DNA of 64,000 nt from Muricauda sp. MAR_2010_75 (GCF_000745185.1 NZ_JQNJ01000001.1:3826501-3890500), one strand, 5' to 3'; positions 8,339 through 17,280 are shown, counted from the first letter of the stretch. Notes: generated by a model from the sequence alone, not told the origin. Made by a program: numbers and translations.

Positions 8339-8487
8339 TGTATTTTGTGACCTAGTTGCGGTATTTTTCTTTGTCATTTCGACATGAGGAGGCAACGACG
8401 ATTGAGAAATCTAGATTTCTCACACTCCTTCCAGTCGGTTCGAAATGACACCCTCTATAATTCGTGAAGATTTGTGCAATTCCTGCC
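8339..8487. repeat. REP-like dispersed repeat, copy 1
   Basis: The core 8373-8449 is bounded by inverted repeats GTCATTTCGA and TCGAAATGAC and contains the 18-bp perfect palindrome GAGAAATCTAGATTTCTC (8404-8421). Flanks TTGTGACCTAGTTGCGGTA on the left and TTCGTGAAGATTTGTGCAAT on the right recur with few changes at 15746-15899. The 304-bp gap 8311-8614 is mostly this repeat plus the short palindrome that follows; no gene was seen in it. Confidence 0.8.
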
Positions 8488-8500
8488 TGCGGCAGGCAGG
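8482..8500. repeat. Short palindrome CCTGCCTGC-G-GCAGGCAGG
   Basis: Perfect 9-bp arms around a single G, GC-rich in an AT-rich setting, directly adjoining REP-like copy 1. Elements of this type are scattered through many Bacteroidota genomes. No T-run follows, so it is not a classical terminator. Confidence 0.7.
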
Positions 8501-8614
8501 CGTGTCGTACCATCCGCTACCCAAGATCGTATAATGTCAACTACTTGTTTTTCAGCCAGAAATAGGTGAACTCAGAAAACCTTTTTACATTTAGGATGAC
8601 CAACCACTGACCCC

Positions 8615-9661
8615 ATGCTGAAATTCTTTAGAAAAATCCGCCAAAACCTACTTTCCGAAGGAAAAGCGGGCAAATACCTCAAATATGCTGTGGGCGAGAT
8701 CGTGCTTGTGGTCATTGGGATTTTGATTGCGCTTCAAATCAACAATTGGAATGAGGAACGGAAACGAAAAGAAAACTATCAAGCCACTATTGAGCAGATC
8801 TACAATGTGCTGGAATTGGAAAAACAGGAATTACGTTCCAATATTAAGGGGTTGAATTTGCAACAAAGGTATGCAGACAGCCTCTACAATTATTCCGATT
8901 CCCTAAACATTGAGCAAATTCCAGGGCTTCTTTTTTATATGGAGTCTGAACCTGAGACCTTTACTTCATCCATAGCCTTTCCTATTCAAAATATGGTTGT
9001 CAACCCAAAGGATAAAAGCGAAAACTTACTGGCGCGAAATCTGACCAATTATCTGTCCCAGTCTTCTTCGGATATCACTACAAGTGAAAAGACCATTTCA
9101 ACAATTTTGATCAAGGAAGGTTTGCCGGTCCCTGCCGTTAATTTTGGGTATTCGCTCTTGATGGGAACGTTGAATGACCCCGGATACTTCAAGAAAAAAG
9201 ATTGGGAGAAGGCAAAAATGCTACTCCAAACACAAGAAATTAAAACTGGTTTGATTCAACTTGCCCAACAAAAAGACTTTGAAAAAAATGTATTTGCGCA
9301 ATTGGCTGAAATGGCAACCAATTCCATGGCGCAAATACAAAATCTGTATCCAGATGTTAGGTTGCTCTATGAAAATATTGGAATCGTTGGAGATGGTACA
9401 TCCTATAAAAACTGGAGCAATGATGTTTTTTTGAGTCAGGTGGACGAAAAGAATGCGATTTGGGAAGCCCTTGTTGACTTGAATGGAGCGGGCATTAAAA
9501 TCAGGGAAAACAAAAGCTGGAATGTAAACTGGGGAGGAGCCACTTTTCCAAAAGGAGAGCTGGAATGGTTTGGCCCCAATATCCCGACGGAAAAGGGAAA
9601 ATTTCGACTTGTAGTCAATCTCTCTGAAAAGAATTATGAATTTATTCCTGTAGCCCAATGA
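8615..9661 (+). CDS. DUF6090 family membrane-anchored protein, paralogue 1
   Basis: 348 aa. It opens with the family signature FFRKIRQNLLSEGKAGKYLK, followed by one membrane helix (YAVGEIVLVVIGILIALQI) and NNWNEERKRK, then a long soluble C-terminal region that is largely helical and ends in beta-rich sequence. DUF6090 proteins are common in Flavobacteriaceae, often in tandem arrays, and have no known function. The stop overlaps the start of paralogue 2 (ATGA at 9658-9661), so they are co-translated. The leader sequence CACTGACCCCATG is nearly the same as that of paralogue 3. Confidence 0.85.
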   Translation: MLKFFRKIRQNLLSEGKAGKYLKYAVGEIVLVVIGILIALQINNWNEERKRKENYQATIEQIYNVLELEKQELRSNIKGLNLQQRYADSLYNYSDSLNIEQIPGLLFYMESEPETFTSSIAFPIQNMVVNPKDKSENLLARNLTNYLSQSSSDITTSEKTISTILIKEGLPVPAVNFGYSLLMGTLNDPGYFKKKDWEKAKMLLQTQEIKTGLIQLAQQKDFEKNVFAQLAEMATNSMAQIQNLYPDVRLLYENIGIVGDGTSYKNWSNDVFLSQVDEKNAIWEALVDLNGAGIKIRENKSWNVNWGGATFPKGELEWFGPNIPTEKGKFRLVVNLSEKNYEFIPVAQ

Positions 9662-10440
9662 TCAAATTCTTTAGAAAAATTCGCCAAAAACTACTGTCGG
9701 AAAATAAGTTCAGTAAATACCTGCTCTATGCCGTTGGAGAAATTGTGCTTGTGGTCATTGGAATTTTATTGGCACTTCAAATTAACAACTGGAATCAACA
9801 ACGGATTGAAAACAAACAGGAGATAGAAATACTGATCTCGATAAATGATGAGTTTCGATATAACTTAAGAGAACTTGACCGATCAATAAAAATTAATAAA
9901 AAAGTCGCTCAATCTTGCCTGGAATTAACAAAACTCATTAGACTGGACTCTATAAGCAAAGTACCGGAAATTGTTGACTCCTTACTCGTAAACATAGGTG
10001 ATTTTAATTCATTCGATGCTAGAATTGGAGTAACGGAAGAAATTGTAAATTCAGGTAAATTAAGCATATTAGAAAATGATGAGATTCGAAATCACCTAGG
10101 TAACTGGCTAAAAATTCTAGCTGATGACGAAGAAGATGTTCTTTTCAGATCAGACAATTATACAATGAACTTGATGCCGTTTTTAATGAAACGATTTCCT
10201 CTATCAAACGGGGAACTCACAAAAAAATTGGAGTTTGATAAGAATAATTATTTGGTTACCTATAAAGAAAAGTCACCATTCAAGATGAACTTATCAACAG
10301 AAGATTTAATGCAATTTGAGAATCAAGTTTGGCATCATAAACATAATCATGACTATGTTGTTATAAATGAACTTAACATTAGAGACTTTGTGACTACAAC
10401 AATAAAGATGATAGAAGAAGAACTAAATAAAAAGAAATAA
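9658..10440 (+). CDS. DUF6090 family membrane-anchored protein, paralogue 2
   Basis: 260 aa. Same N-terminal module (FFRKIRQKLLSENKFSKYLL, then YAVGEIVLVVIGILLALQI). Its first ~110 bases are almost identical to those of paralogue 3 (10602 onward), differing mainly by silent changes, while the rest is unrelated to it. The C-terminal domain is helical and charged. The start overlaps the stop of paralogue 1, and an attC-like folded element begins at its stop codon. Membrane orientation and function are unknown. Confidence 0.85.
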   Translation: MIKFFRKIRQKLLSENKFSKYLLYAVGEIVLVVIGILLALQINNWNQQRIENKQEIEILISINDEFRYNLRELDRSIKINKKVAQSCLELTKLIRLDSISKVPEIVDSLLVNIGDFNSFDARIGVTEEIVNSGKLSILENDEIRNHLGNWLKILADDEEDVLFRSDNYTMNLMPFLMKRFPLSNGELTKKLEFDKNNYLVTYKEKSPFKMNLSTEDLMQFENQVWHHKHNHDYVVINELNIRDFVTTTIKMIEEELNKKK

Positions 10441-10583
10441 CGAAAGCACAACACAGTGAATAATTAATTGGGGGTGGAATTTCCACATGGAAATTCCTGC
10501 AATCAATTGCCTTTAAAATCGGGTGGACATTTTCCGCTGGAAAAGTCCGCAACTAATTATACAAGAGACCGTTATGCTTCATT
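10439..10583. repeat. Folded, attC-like palindromic element between DUF6090 genes
   Basis: The element begins in the stop codon of paralogue 2. The outer arms AACGAAAGCACAAC (10439-10452) and GTTATGCTTCATT (10571-10583) are imperfectly complementary; the next arms GAATAATTAATTG (10458-10470) and CAACTAATTATAC (10550-10562) pair at 11 of 13 positions. Inside are two related hairpins: GGAATTTCC/GGAAATTCC (10476-10497, perfect) and GGACATTTTCC/GGAAAAGTCC (10525-10548, one bulge). Starting at TAAC and ending at GTTATGC recalls integron attC sites. No integrase is in the window, so this is only a resemblance. Confidence 0.5.
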
Positions 10584-10601
10584 ACAGCCAATCACTGACC
10601 C

Positions 10602-11333
10602 ATGATTAAATTCTTTAGAAAAATTCGCCAAAAATTACTGTCAGAAAATAAGTTCAGTAAATACCTGCTCTATGCTGTTGGCGAGATTGTGCTTGTGGTC
10701 ATTGGGATTTTGATTGCGCTCCAAATCAATAATGCAAACGAACGCAGTAAATCCAGCGACATGGTGGATTTATACAAAAAGAATATTATTTCCGAACTAC
10801 AAGCAGATATTGAGGAAATAAATAGGTTGGACAGCCTAATTAAAGCGCGTAAAAAATCAATTCAAGATTATGTTGATTATTACGAGCAGGACGAATTGGA
10901 CATTGAACTTTTACATGATAAAATAAACAGTGCACAACTTACCCTAAGTGATTTCAATACCAAAACATATACGGTACAGGATTTGTTTACCACAGGAAAT
11001 TTAAAGTTGTTTTCGCCCGCTTTAAAAAATGCAATTCTTGAATATAAAAACAAACAAGACCAAAGAATCCAGACGCAATTAAAAATCAACGATTTCCAAA
11101 TAACAAAATTCAATGAGTTGGAAAAACATATTGATGCCTTGTACAGTAACGGCTTTTCGACCAAAGAACATTCCGAAGTAAAAGGCTGGGCAAACAACCT
11201 TGATTCACCACAGTTTCGTATGCAAAATAATTATATAGCCGGTTTTATGGAATATTACAACTTTCAATTGGGTTCCATTGAAAATGCAAAGGTAAACTCA
11301 ACGGAGCTGTTGAACCAATTACAAGAGGATTAA
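10602..11333 (+). CDS. DUF6090 family membrane-anchored protein, paralogue 3
   Basis: 243 aa. The N-terminal 45 residues are the same module as paralogues 1 and 2 (membrane helix YAVGEIVLVVIGILIALQI, then NNANERSKSSDMVDLYKKN); the C-terminal ~195 residues are helical and share little with the other two. Preceded by CACTGACCCATG, as in paralogue 1. It is separated from paralogue 2 by the folded element at 10439-10583. Function unknown. Confidence 0.85.
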   Translation: MIKFFRKIRQKLLSENKFSKYLLYAVGEIVLVVIGILIALQINNANERSKSSDMVDLYKKNIISELQADIEEINRLDSLIKARKKSIQDYVDYYEQDELDIELLHDKINSAQLTLSDFNTKTYTVQDLFTTGNLKLFSPALKNAILEYKNKQDQRIQTQLKINDFQITKFNELEKHIDALYSNGFSTKEHSEVKGWANNLDSPQFRMQNNYIAGFMEYYNFQLGSIENAKVNSTELLNQLQED

Positions 11334-11408
11334 CGTCTTTAGCTCCTTTTACCCCATGCCCTATTTTGATAAATCATTTAACTTACACCAACTAAAAAAC
11401 CATCCTCC

Positions 11409-13085
11409 TTGAAAACAACCAACATTATTCTGGCTTTTTTATTTGTGCTTTTGCTCAGCTGTAACACCAATACAAAAGAAAGTTCGACAGACAACCTGAC
11501 CACAACTCAAAATTTTACCTCCAACGATTATCAAGACCTAGTGGCCTTGTTCAAAGAATGGAGAACGTTCGAAAATCCTCCGCTTTTGAATGGCGCTCCC
11601 GATTATACCGCGGAAACCTTTGAGAAACGTTGGCCTACATTCAAAGAATTGCAGTCTAAACTACAGACCATCGACACCACCAATTGGTCCGTGGAGAACC
11701 AGGTGGATTGGATGATCGTTTGGGCCGAAATGAACGGCTACGACTTCAACCAGCGCGTTTTACAACCTTGGGTGCGCGATCCCGCTTATTACAAAGTGGT
11801 TTGGGAATATAAAAGCGATGTGCCCGCCCACGAGGGACCCACCAATCATGGGACAACAGAATTGTGGACTTACGACTTTCCTTTATCCACCGAAGAGCGG
11901 TCCAGGCTATTGTCCGACCTAAAGGTAATTGCACCCTTCTACACCCAAGCCAAGAAAAACTTGACAGGAAATGCAAGGGAGTTATGGATCACAGGTATCC
12001 GGGACATCAAAAACCAGAGTGTAGTGCTCACCGAATTAAAAGAAAACGATGCCATTACAAACGATGCCGAACTGGTTGCCGTTATCGATGAGGCCATAGA
12101 CGCCACCAACGATCTTGTGAGTTGGTTGGAGACCGAATCCGAATCAAAAACCGGCCCTTCGGGCATTGGCAAGGACAATTACACCTGGTATATGCAAAAT
12201 GTACGCTTGGTGCCGTTGACTTGGGAAGATGAAGTGATGATCCTAAAACGGGAACTTGCCCGCGCATGGACCTCATTAAAATTGGTGGAGCACAACAACA
12301 GAAACCTGCCAGAACTGGTGGATGCGGACTCCCCAGAGGCCTATGATAAAATGGCCGATACATCCGCTAAAAGCTTGATGAATTTTTTGGAGCAACAGGA
12401 CATCGTTACCGTAAAACCGTATTTTGACCCTGCCCTTCGCGAGCATTTGGGGGAATTTATTCCCAAGGAAAAACGTAATTTCTTCGCCATCGGGGAGCAT
12501 TACGATGCCAGACCCCTCTACTCCCATTTTTACCATTGGTTTGAACTGGCGCGCATGGATTTGGAACCCCACAAAAGTGAAATCAGGAAAGGCCCGTTGT
12601 TGTATAACATTTGGGATTCCAGAAACGAAGGTACTGCCACGGCCGTGGAAGAAATGTTTATGCAGGCAGGGCTGTACAACGATAGCCCAAGAACCAAAGA
12701 GATCGTATACATCATGATCGCGCAGCGTGCGGCCAGAGGTTTGGGCTCGCTATATGCCCACGCCAATGAAATGACCATGGAAGAAGCCGGAGGTATCCAC
12801 AGCGAATACACCCCGCGTGGTTGGATGAAGACCGAAAAAGAACTGCTCATTTTTGAGCAACACCTCTATTTGCGCCAACCTGGGTATGGCTCTAGCTATA
12901 TTACCGGTAAATATTTATTGGAAGCCGCCTTGGCCGATTATGCCCGAATCCAAGAACTAGAGGGTGAACCCTTTGCCCCAAAGGACTTTTTTGATACGTT
13001 GAACAGCATTGGCAACATCCCTATTTCGTTGGGCCATTGGCAAATGACGGGCTCCAATGACCATTTAAAAATTATAACGGATTAA
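11409..13085 (+). CDS. DUF885-like lipoprotein (M3/M32-type peptidase fold, zinc motif not seen)
   Basis: 558 aa. TTG start; lipoprotein signal with LLSC near residue 18. The long helical body has DUF885 landmarks: [14 protein letters not shown] (about residues 258-271), [19 protein letters not shown] before PR, MTMEEA, and [14 protein letters not shown] near the end. The HExxPGH zinc-binding motif of active DUF885 members is not present; in its place the sequence reads [17 protein letters not shown]. It may be a divergent enzyme or a non-enzymatic relative. It probably faces the periplasm or the cell surface. No ATG lies in frame upstream. Confidence 0.7.
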   Translation: MKTTNIILAFLFVLLLSCNTNTKESSTDNLTTTQNFTSNDYQDLVALFKEWRTFENPPLLNGAPDYTAETFEKRWPTFKELQSKLQTIDTTNWSVENQVDWMIVWAEMNGYDFNQRVLQPWVRDPAYYKVVWEYKSDVPAHEGPTNHGTTELWTYDFPLSTEERSRLLSDLKVIAPFYTQAKKNLTGNARELWITGIRDIKNQSVVLTELKENDAITNDAELVAVIDEAIDATNDLVSWLETESESKTGPSGIGKDNYTWYMQNVRLVPLTWEDEVMILKRELARAWTSLKLVEHNNRNLPELVDADSPEAYDKMADTSAKSLMNFLEQQDIVTVKPYFDPALREHLGEFIPKEKRNFFAIGEHYDARPLYSHFYHWFELARMDLEPHKSEIRKGPLLYNIWDSRNEGTATAVEEMFMQAGLYNDSPRTKEIVYIMIAQRAARGLGSLYAHANEMTMEEAGGIHSEYTPRGWMKTEKELLIFEQHLYLRQPGYGSSYITGKYLLEAALADYARIQELEGEPFAPKDFFDTLNSIGNIPISLGHWQMTGSNDHLKIITD

Positions 13086-13176
13086 AATCGCTAGCTATCG
13101 CAATGCAATTTCCGAGACCGCTGGGCATAATGTCTGAAAAACGAAATCATGCAGCAATTACAAACACAGATACCCA

Positions 13177-13629
13177 ATGAAAAAAACTCAACATATCCTT
13201 TTTGCAGTGCTATGTATGCTGTTTTTCACATCAGAATTATTTTCCCAAACCGATAAAGAGCAAATAGTATCCATTAGAAATGCTTCCAATTCAGCACTGA
13301 AGTCTTATGATACTAAAGAGGTGCTATCTTATTTAACAGATGATGCATTGACTACTACGGGAAATGGAACGCTCTTATGTGGGAAAGCGGAATTGGAACA
13401 ATATATTTTAGAGGGTGGAAAAAGTAAAATGTATTGGATACGTGATACAAAAGACATTATAATCAATACAAAAAGAGGTTTGGCTTGGGAAACTGGGGTT
13501 TGGAATGGATATGACCCAGAAAAAGGTGAAGATTCCATAGTCAACGGGAATTATTCAGCAATGTGGACCAAAGCATCTGGAAAATGGAGAATTAAATCAC
13601 AGCTTTTTGTGACCCTGAGAGAAAATTAA
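13177..13629 (+). CDS. Secreted SnoaL-like/DUF4440 protein (NTF2 fold)
   Basis: 150 aa. Signal peptide ending at about residue 23 (FFTSELFSQ), then a single NTF2-like domain: IRNASNSALKSYDTKEVLSYLTDDAL, a central GKAELEQYI, and the C-terminal strands NGNYSAMWTKASGKWRIKSQLFV, the pattern of the DUF4440/SnoaL-like family. These domains bind small ligands or act as isomerase-like enzymes; no catalytic role can be assigned. A second NTF2-like protein lies at 31001. Confidence 0.8.
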   Translation: MKKTQHILFAVLCMLFFTSELFSQTDKEQIVSIRNASNSALKSYDTKEVLSYLTDDALTTTGNGTLLCGKAELEQYILEGGKSKMYWIRDTKDIIINTKRGLAWETGVWNGYDPEKGEDSIVNGNYSAMWTKASGKWRIKSQLFVTLREN

Positions 13630-13723
13630 AGTGTTATGCACTAACCTTGTATAATCCATTACTCCCTCCTCTCCTAAACTAAATTCCCTACTTTTAATAA
13701 AACAACCACTGATAGCCGAGGCC

Positions 13724-13733
13724 GTTACATAAC
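13724..13733. repeat. GTTACATAAC, left flank of the M61-like gene
   Basis: Ten-base word ten bases before the M61-like start. Its exact reverse complement GTTATGTAAC lies at 15136-15145, eight bases after that gene's stop, so the coding region is bracketed by an inverted repeat. Confidence 0.4.
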
Positions 13734-13742
13734 ATTATCAAC

Positions 13743-15128
13743 ATGGGAAGAATTATAGTTCTACTTTCATTTATCATAACTATCACAAGTGTAAACGCAC
13801 AGCAAAAGATCACGTATTTGCTCAACAAGCAAGCCGATTTAAATAAAGTAACGGTTCAAATCACTTTTGATGCGCTACCGGCCAGTGATGCCTATTTAGT
13901 GATTCCAAGAAGTGCCCCGGGAACTTATAGTCTTACCAACTACATGGCCTATGTGGACGATGTTGTGGGCTATACCACTACAGCTAAGCAGTTGACTGGT
14001 ATGATCGGGGACGGCAGCTTCTTTATGTTTGGAGAAAGTAATGACCTTCTGAATAAAGTGAGTTATACGGTCGATATCCAAAAAATGGAAAATGATTTAT
14101 TGGATGCCGCTATGAGTTCCAAAGCCAGAAAAGACTATCTGGGACTGTTTGGCTATTCCGTATTTGGATGTATTGAAGGAATGGAAACAGAGGCCATCAA
14201 TTTAACTATCAATACCGACCCAACATGGCCTATTTTCAGCACCTTAAGGCCCGATACTCATCGAAAATACGGAGCGGATAGTTATGAGGTCGAAAATTAT
14301 GCCGAACTGGTCGATGCTCAATATCTCTTAGGTACCGGCGTTCAGGTGATTCGAGTTGAAGAAGCGCAAATTCCTTTATTCGTAGCAGCCTATACTGAGA
14401 CCACCGTTGCTTTGGAAGGCATTGGGGACACAGGCTTATCTTCGCTGCAGAAACTTGCCGATTACTTTGGATACGTTCCCATGCCACATTACACCCTGGT
14501 TTATGAGTTTCTAAAACCAATTTCGGAAAGGCATGACTATGGTTTTAATATGGAACACCTAAATAGCATGACGGCACACAGGGATATTTCCCAGGAATAT
14601 CATCCCAATAGAGATTTAGGAACCATCTTACATCATATGGGGCATTCATGGATGCCGTTAAGATCCTGGGGGGAAGGTTATCGCCCATTTGCATGGCAAG
14701 TGGCACCACTTGTAGAAACCATCTGGTTAAATGAAGGGTTTATATGGTATGTTTCATACGCTAATATCCTTAATAACGAGGAAATAGTAAACTGGTGGAA
14801 GTCCAACATGGCCACTGCTCCGGATTTTATTAAAACCAAAACCTTAAAGGAATTATCTCTTCTGGGTTCAACTCAATATGCCTCTGATTTCAGAATAGGG
14901 AAAAACCTTTTTTCAAGAGGAGCTTTAATGGCTTATGATTTAGATGAGCATATTCAAAAACAAACCAACGGGGAAAAATCCTTTAAGGATGCTATGCTTG
15001 GACTGCTTAATTGGTCTAATAAAAATCAAAGAGCCTTTACATACAATGAGATTGAGTCGATAATGTCTCAGACCACAGGTGTGGATTTAAGTGCGATATG
15101 GAATACATGGCAAAAAGCACCGAAATAA
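13743..15128 (+). CDS. M61 (glycyl aminopeptidase)-like secreted protein with altered zinc motif
   Basis: 461 aa with a signal peptide (SVNAQ). N-terminal beta domain, then the thermolysin-like core of family M61. At the place of HExxH the sequence is H297-H298-M-G-H301-SW, so the catalytic Glu is replaced by His (codons cat cat atg ggg cat); the third ligand Glu331 in WLNEGF is kept. M61 enzymes are aminopeptidases; without the Glu base this one is probably inactive or works differently. C-terminal helices (SRGALMAYDLDEHIQ) fit the family, but the PDZ domain of longer members is absent. The reading frame is intact, so it does not look like a decaying gene. Confidence 0.8.
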   Translation: MGRIIVLLSFIITITSVNAQQKITYLLNKQADLNKVTVQITFDALPASDAYLVIPRSAPGTYSLTNYMAYVDDVVGYTTTAKQLTGMIGDGSFFMFGESNDLLNKVSYTVDIQKMENDLLDAAMSSKARKDYLGLFGYSVFGCIEGMETEAINLTINTDPTWPIFSTLRPDTHRKYGADSYEVENYAELVDAQYLLGTGVQVIRVEEAQIPLFVAAYTETTVALEGIGDTGLSSLQKLADYFGYVPMPHYTLVYEFLKPISERHDYGFNMEHLNSMTAHRDISQEYHPNRDLGTILHHMGHSWMPLRSWGEGYRPFAWQVAPLVETIWLNEGFIWYVSYANILNNEEIVNWWKSNMATAPDFIKTKTLKELSLLGSTQYASDFRIGKNLFSRGALMAYDLDEHIQKQTNGEKSFKDAMLGLLNWSNKNQRAFTYNEIESIMSQTTGVDLSAIWNTWQKAPK

Positions 15129-15135
15129 ATTAAAC

Positions 15136-15145
15136 GTTATGTAAC
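15136..15145. repeat. GTTATGTAAC, right flank of the M61-like gene
   Basis: Reverse complement of the 10-mer at 13724-13733. The word is itself nearly palindromic (GTTA..TAAC). Confidence 0.4.
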
Positions 15146-15299
15146 ATTTTGTAAAAGTAATGGCAGGCAATATGGTAATTTTCAAGGTTTGTAGCCCCCT
15201 CTCCCACAAGATTGTCCCTTGCATCCCACTTGCTTTTATCCCAGAAATAGGTGAAATTAGGTCAATTGCAATATAGGTGAACACTGATAGCTCCATTAA

Positions 15300-15698
15300 A
15301 TGAAAAAATCAACTCGTATAACGGCCATTATACTGTTATTTTTTAACGGCATATCTGCATTGTTTGGAGGCGGAAGTTTACTGTATGATCCATCAGGAAA
15401 GTCTTTACAAATGCCGATTGCGTTTTTAGAAAACTCCCCTTTTACCAACTTCCTGATTCCGGGTGCTATTTTGTTCTTGGTAAATGGATTGTTCAATGTA
15501 GTTGTTGGGATACTCGGGATACGGAAAAGTAAACTGTTCGCAAACCTTACCGTACTCTGCGGACTCTTGTTGATCGGTTGGTTAACGATTCAGATATTAA
15601 TTATACGGCAATTCTATGCACCGGCACACGTGCCCTATTACCTTGTTGGGTTCATCTTGGTAGTTCTTGGAGTAAAGCTCAGAACTAAGCATGAATGA
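15300..15698 (+). CDS. Small four-helix membrane protein
   Basis: 132 aa with about four hydrophobic helices (IILLFFNGISALFGG, FLIPGAILFLVNGLFNVVVGILGI, FANLTVLCGLLLIGWLTIQILII, VPYYLVGFILVVLGV). There are no charged pairs in the helices and no recognised motif; it resembles generic small integral membrane proteins of Bacteroidota. The function is unknown. It stands between repeat-rich intergenic stretches. Confidence 0.7.
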   Translation: MKKSTRITAIILLFFNGISALFGGGSLLYDPSGKSLQMPIAFLENSPFTNFLIPGAILFLVNGLFNVVVGILGIRKSKLFANLTVLCGLLLIGWLTIQILIIRQFYAPAHVPYYLVGFILVVLGVKLRTKHE

Positions 15699-15745
15699 AA
15701 AAACGAAATGGTTTACCTAATGCGAAGCACACCCCCGCTCCCTCC

Positions 15746-15899
15746 AGATTGTATCTTGTGGCCCACTTGCAGTACTTTCTTTATCATTATGACATGAGGC
15801 GTGCAACGCCGATTGAGAAATCTAGATTTCTCACGCTCCCTTCGGTCGGTTCGAAATGACACCCTCCAACATTCGTGATGATTCTTGCAATTTGTGTCC
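15746..15899. repeat. REP-like dispersed repeat, copy 2
   Basis: Closely matches copy 1 (8339-8487): TTGTGGCCCACTTGCAGTA on the left, ACATGAGGCGTGCAACGCCG, the same 18-bp palindrome GAGAAATCTAGATTTCTC (15815-15832), TCGGTTCGAAATGAC (right inverted end at 15851-15860) and ATTCGTGATGATTCTTGCAA on the right. The left inverted end has decayed to ATCATTATGA. A shorter fragment of the left flank lies at 15206-15231. Confidence 0.8.
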
Positions 15900-15913
15900 A
15901 ACGTAAAAAACCT

Positions 15914-16028
15914 GCCTCCACAGGATTGGATCGTATGAGCCATTGGCGGTACGAATCCCGTGTGACAATGATTGTTTAAAAGAGATTTCTCCTCGTCCCG
16001 ATAGTTATCCGGACTCACTCGAAATGAC
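15914..16028. repeat. REP-like dispersed repeat, copy 3 (diverged)
   Basis: Tandem to copy 2. Left part GGATTGGATCGTATGAGCCA is a diverged version of the copy 2 flank, then AGAGATTTCTCCTCGTCC and the right end TCGAAATGAC (16019-16028). Together with copy 2 it fills most of the 406-bp gap 15699-16104, in which I see no gene. Confidence 0.65.
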
Positions 16029-16104
16029 AGCTATGACCCCAAGGGTCATTGCTACATAAGGAACACAGTGACGGTCAGTTGAGCAATGTCCATATCCATT
16101 TAAT

Positions 16105-17280
16105 TCACTTTTTTAAAGCACCTACTTTTCCAGCACTCCGAAACTGGCTGATAAAAAATAGCATTCCAAGGGTAAAAGATATCAAGGCCAGGGTAAAGAA
16201 CAATTCATTTTGAGTAAAAAAGTCCAAAAATGGCAATAACACAATGGGAGATAAGAATTGCCCCGTAAACCAGAAGGTTGTTAGTCTCCCGATTTCCCTT
16301 CCCCTAATTTCCGGCGGCGCCAATTGCATGACCCAAACATTGGCATTCGGAATCATTAAACCTAAGCCTAAACCCGCTAAAATGGTTCCCAACAGCACTG
16401 CGGAATAGGAATCTCCATAGGATATACTCAAATAAGCCAGGGCCATCAACACATATCCTGCGCCAAAGACCTGATTAAAACTGAACCTATCCTTTATTTT
16501 GGAATAGGAAAATGCAGAAATTGCCGAGAAAAATGTACTGGATGCGATGGCGATGCCTATAAGGGTGTTACTTTCAATTCCTATGGATTTAAGGTAAAAT
16601 GGAATCTGTACTGGGATAATGAAAAAAAGAATCCACATGATCATCACATTGATGAAGACCATCCAGATTATCGAGGGCGACTTAATCTTGGTGGGACTTT
16701 CATGAACTGTTTTTGTGATTTTTGGCTCCTTCAGAAAAAGGTATACGGTTGGTAGTATCAAAATTGAATAGAGATAGAGCAGAAAGGGTATTTTCCAATT
16801 AATATCGGCCAATATTCCCCCTAAGGTGATAAATACGATTCCCGCAATGGACATCACCGCTATTTGAAGTCCGGCAAATTTTTGCCTAAGCTGGCCTTCA
16901 TAGTAATCGGCGACCAAGGTAGTGACGATGGTCATACTGACGCCCACGCAGGTACCCAACAGCGCCCTTCCGGCCAAAATAACATAAAGATTGTCCGACC
17001 AATAACCGGCAGTTCCACCAATAGCATAGAGCACCATGGAGGCGCCCAACAACTTCAACCTACCAAATCTATCAATAAAAAGGCCTGCAAGGATTGCACT
17101 TATAGCGATAAAAATTCCAGGGAAAGAAAGAGAAAGCTTTACTAAGTCGGTACCATTGGGCAGATCCTGAAAAGATTTTGTCATATCCGGCAAGGAGGCG
17201 GATACCGTAATCATGGACATTATGGTGAGGCTACTAACCAATAGTAGAGCGGTCTTAACCTGCCAGCTTTGTGTGTTCAT
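16105..17280 (-). CDS. Major facilitator superfamily transporter
   Basis: About 391 aa from the ATG at 17280; a longer frame could start at TTG 17328, but the ATG product (MNTQSWQVKTALLLVSSLTI) begins right at helix 1 and is preferred. Twelve hydrophobic helices; the MFS loop 2-3 signature is visible as GLFIDRFGRLKLLGA with conserved D-R-x-G-R, and the second-half counterpart is weak. Last gene of a three-gene run with two sulfotransferase-type genes, so export or import of a sulfated or precursor molecule is a reasonable inference; the substrate is not known. Confidence 0.85.
   Translation of the reverse strand: MNTQSWQVKTALLLVSSLTIMSMITVSASLPDMTKSFQDLPNGTDLVKLSLSFPGIFIAISAILAGLFIDRFGRLKLLGASMVLYAIGGTAGYWSDNLYVILAGRALLGTCVGVSMTIVTTLVADYYEGQLRQKFAGLQIAVMSIAGIVFITLGGILADINWKIPFLLYLYSILILPTVYLFLKEPKITKTVHESPTKIKSPSIIWMVFINVMIMWILFFIIPVQIPFYLKSIGIESNTLIGIAIASSTFFSAISAFSYSKIKDRFSFNQVFGAGYVLMALAYLSISYGDSYSAVLLGTILAGLGLGLMIPNANVWVMQLAPPEIRGREIGRLTTFWFTGQFLSPIVLLPFLDFFTQNELFFTLALISFTLGMLFFISQFRSAGKVGALKK

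Noticed and set aside
13743..15128. M61-like gene as a pseudogene
   Set aside because: The frame is intact over 461 codons with a clean signal peptide, and only the one catalytic residue differs.
6453..15281. TAGGTGAA as a shared regulatory motif (6453, 8563, 15248, 15274)
   Set aside because: The 8-mer also occurs inside coding regions (for example in uvrA), so its number in intergenic DNA is not convincing.
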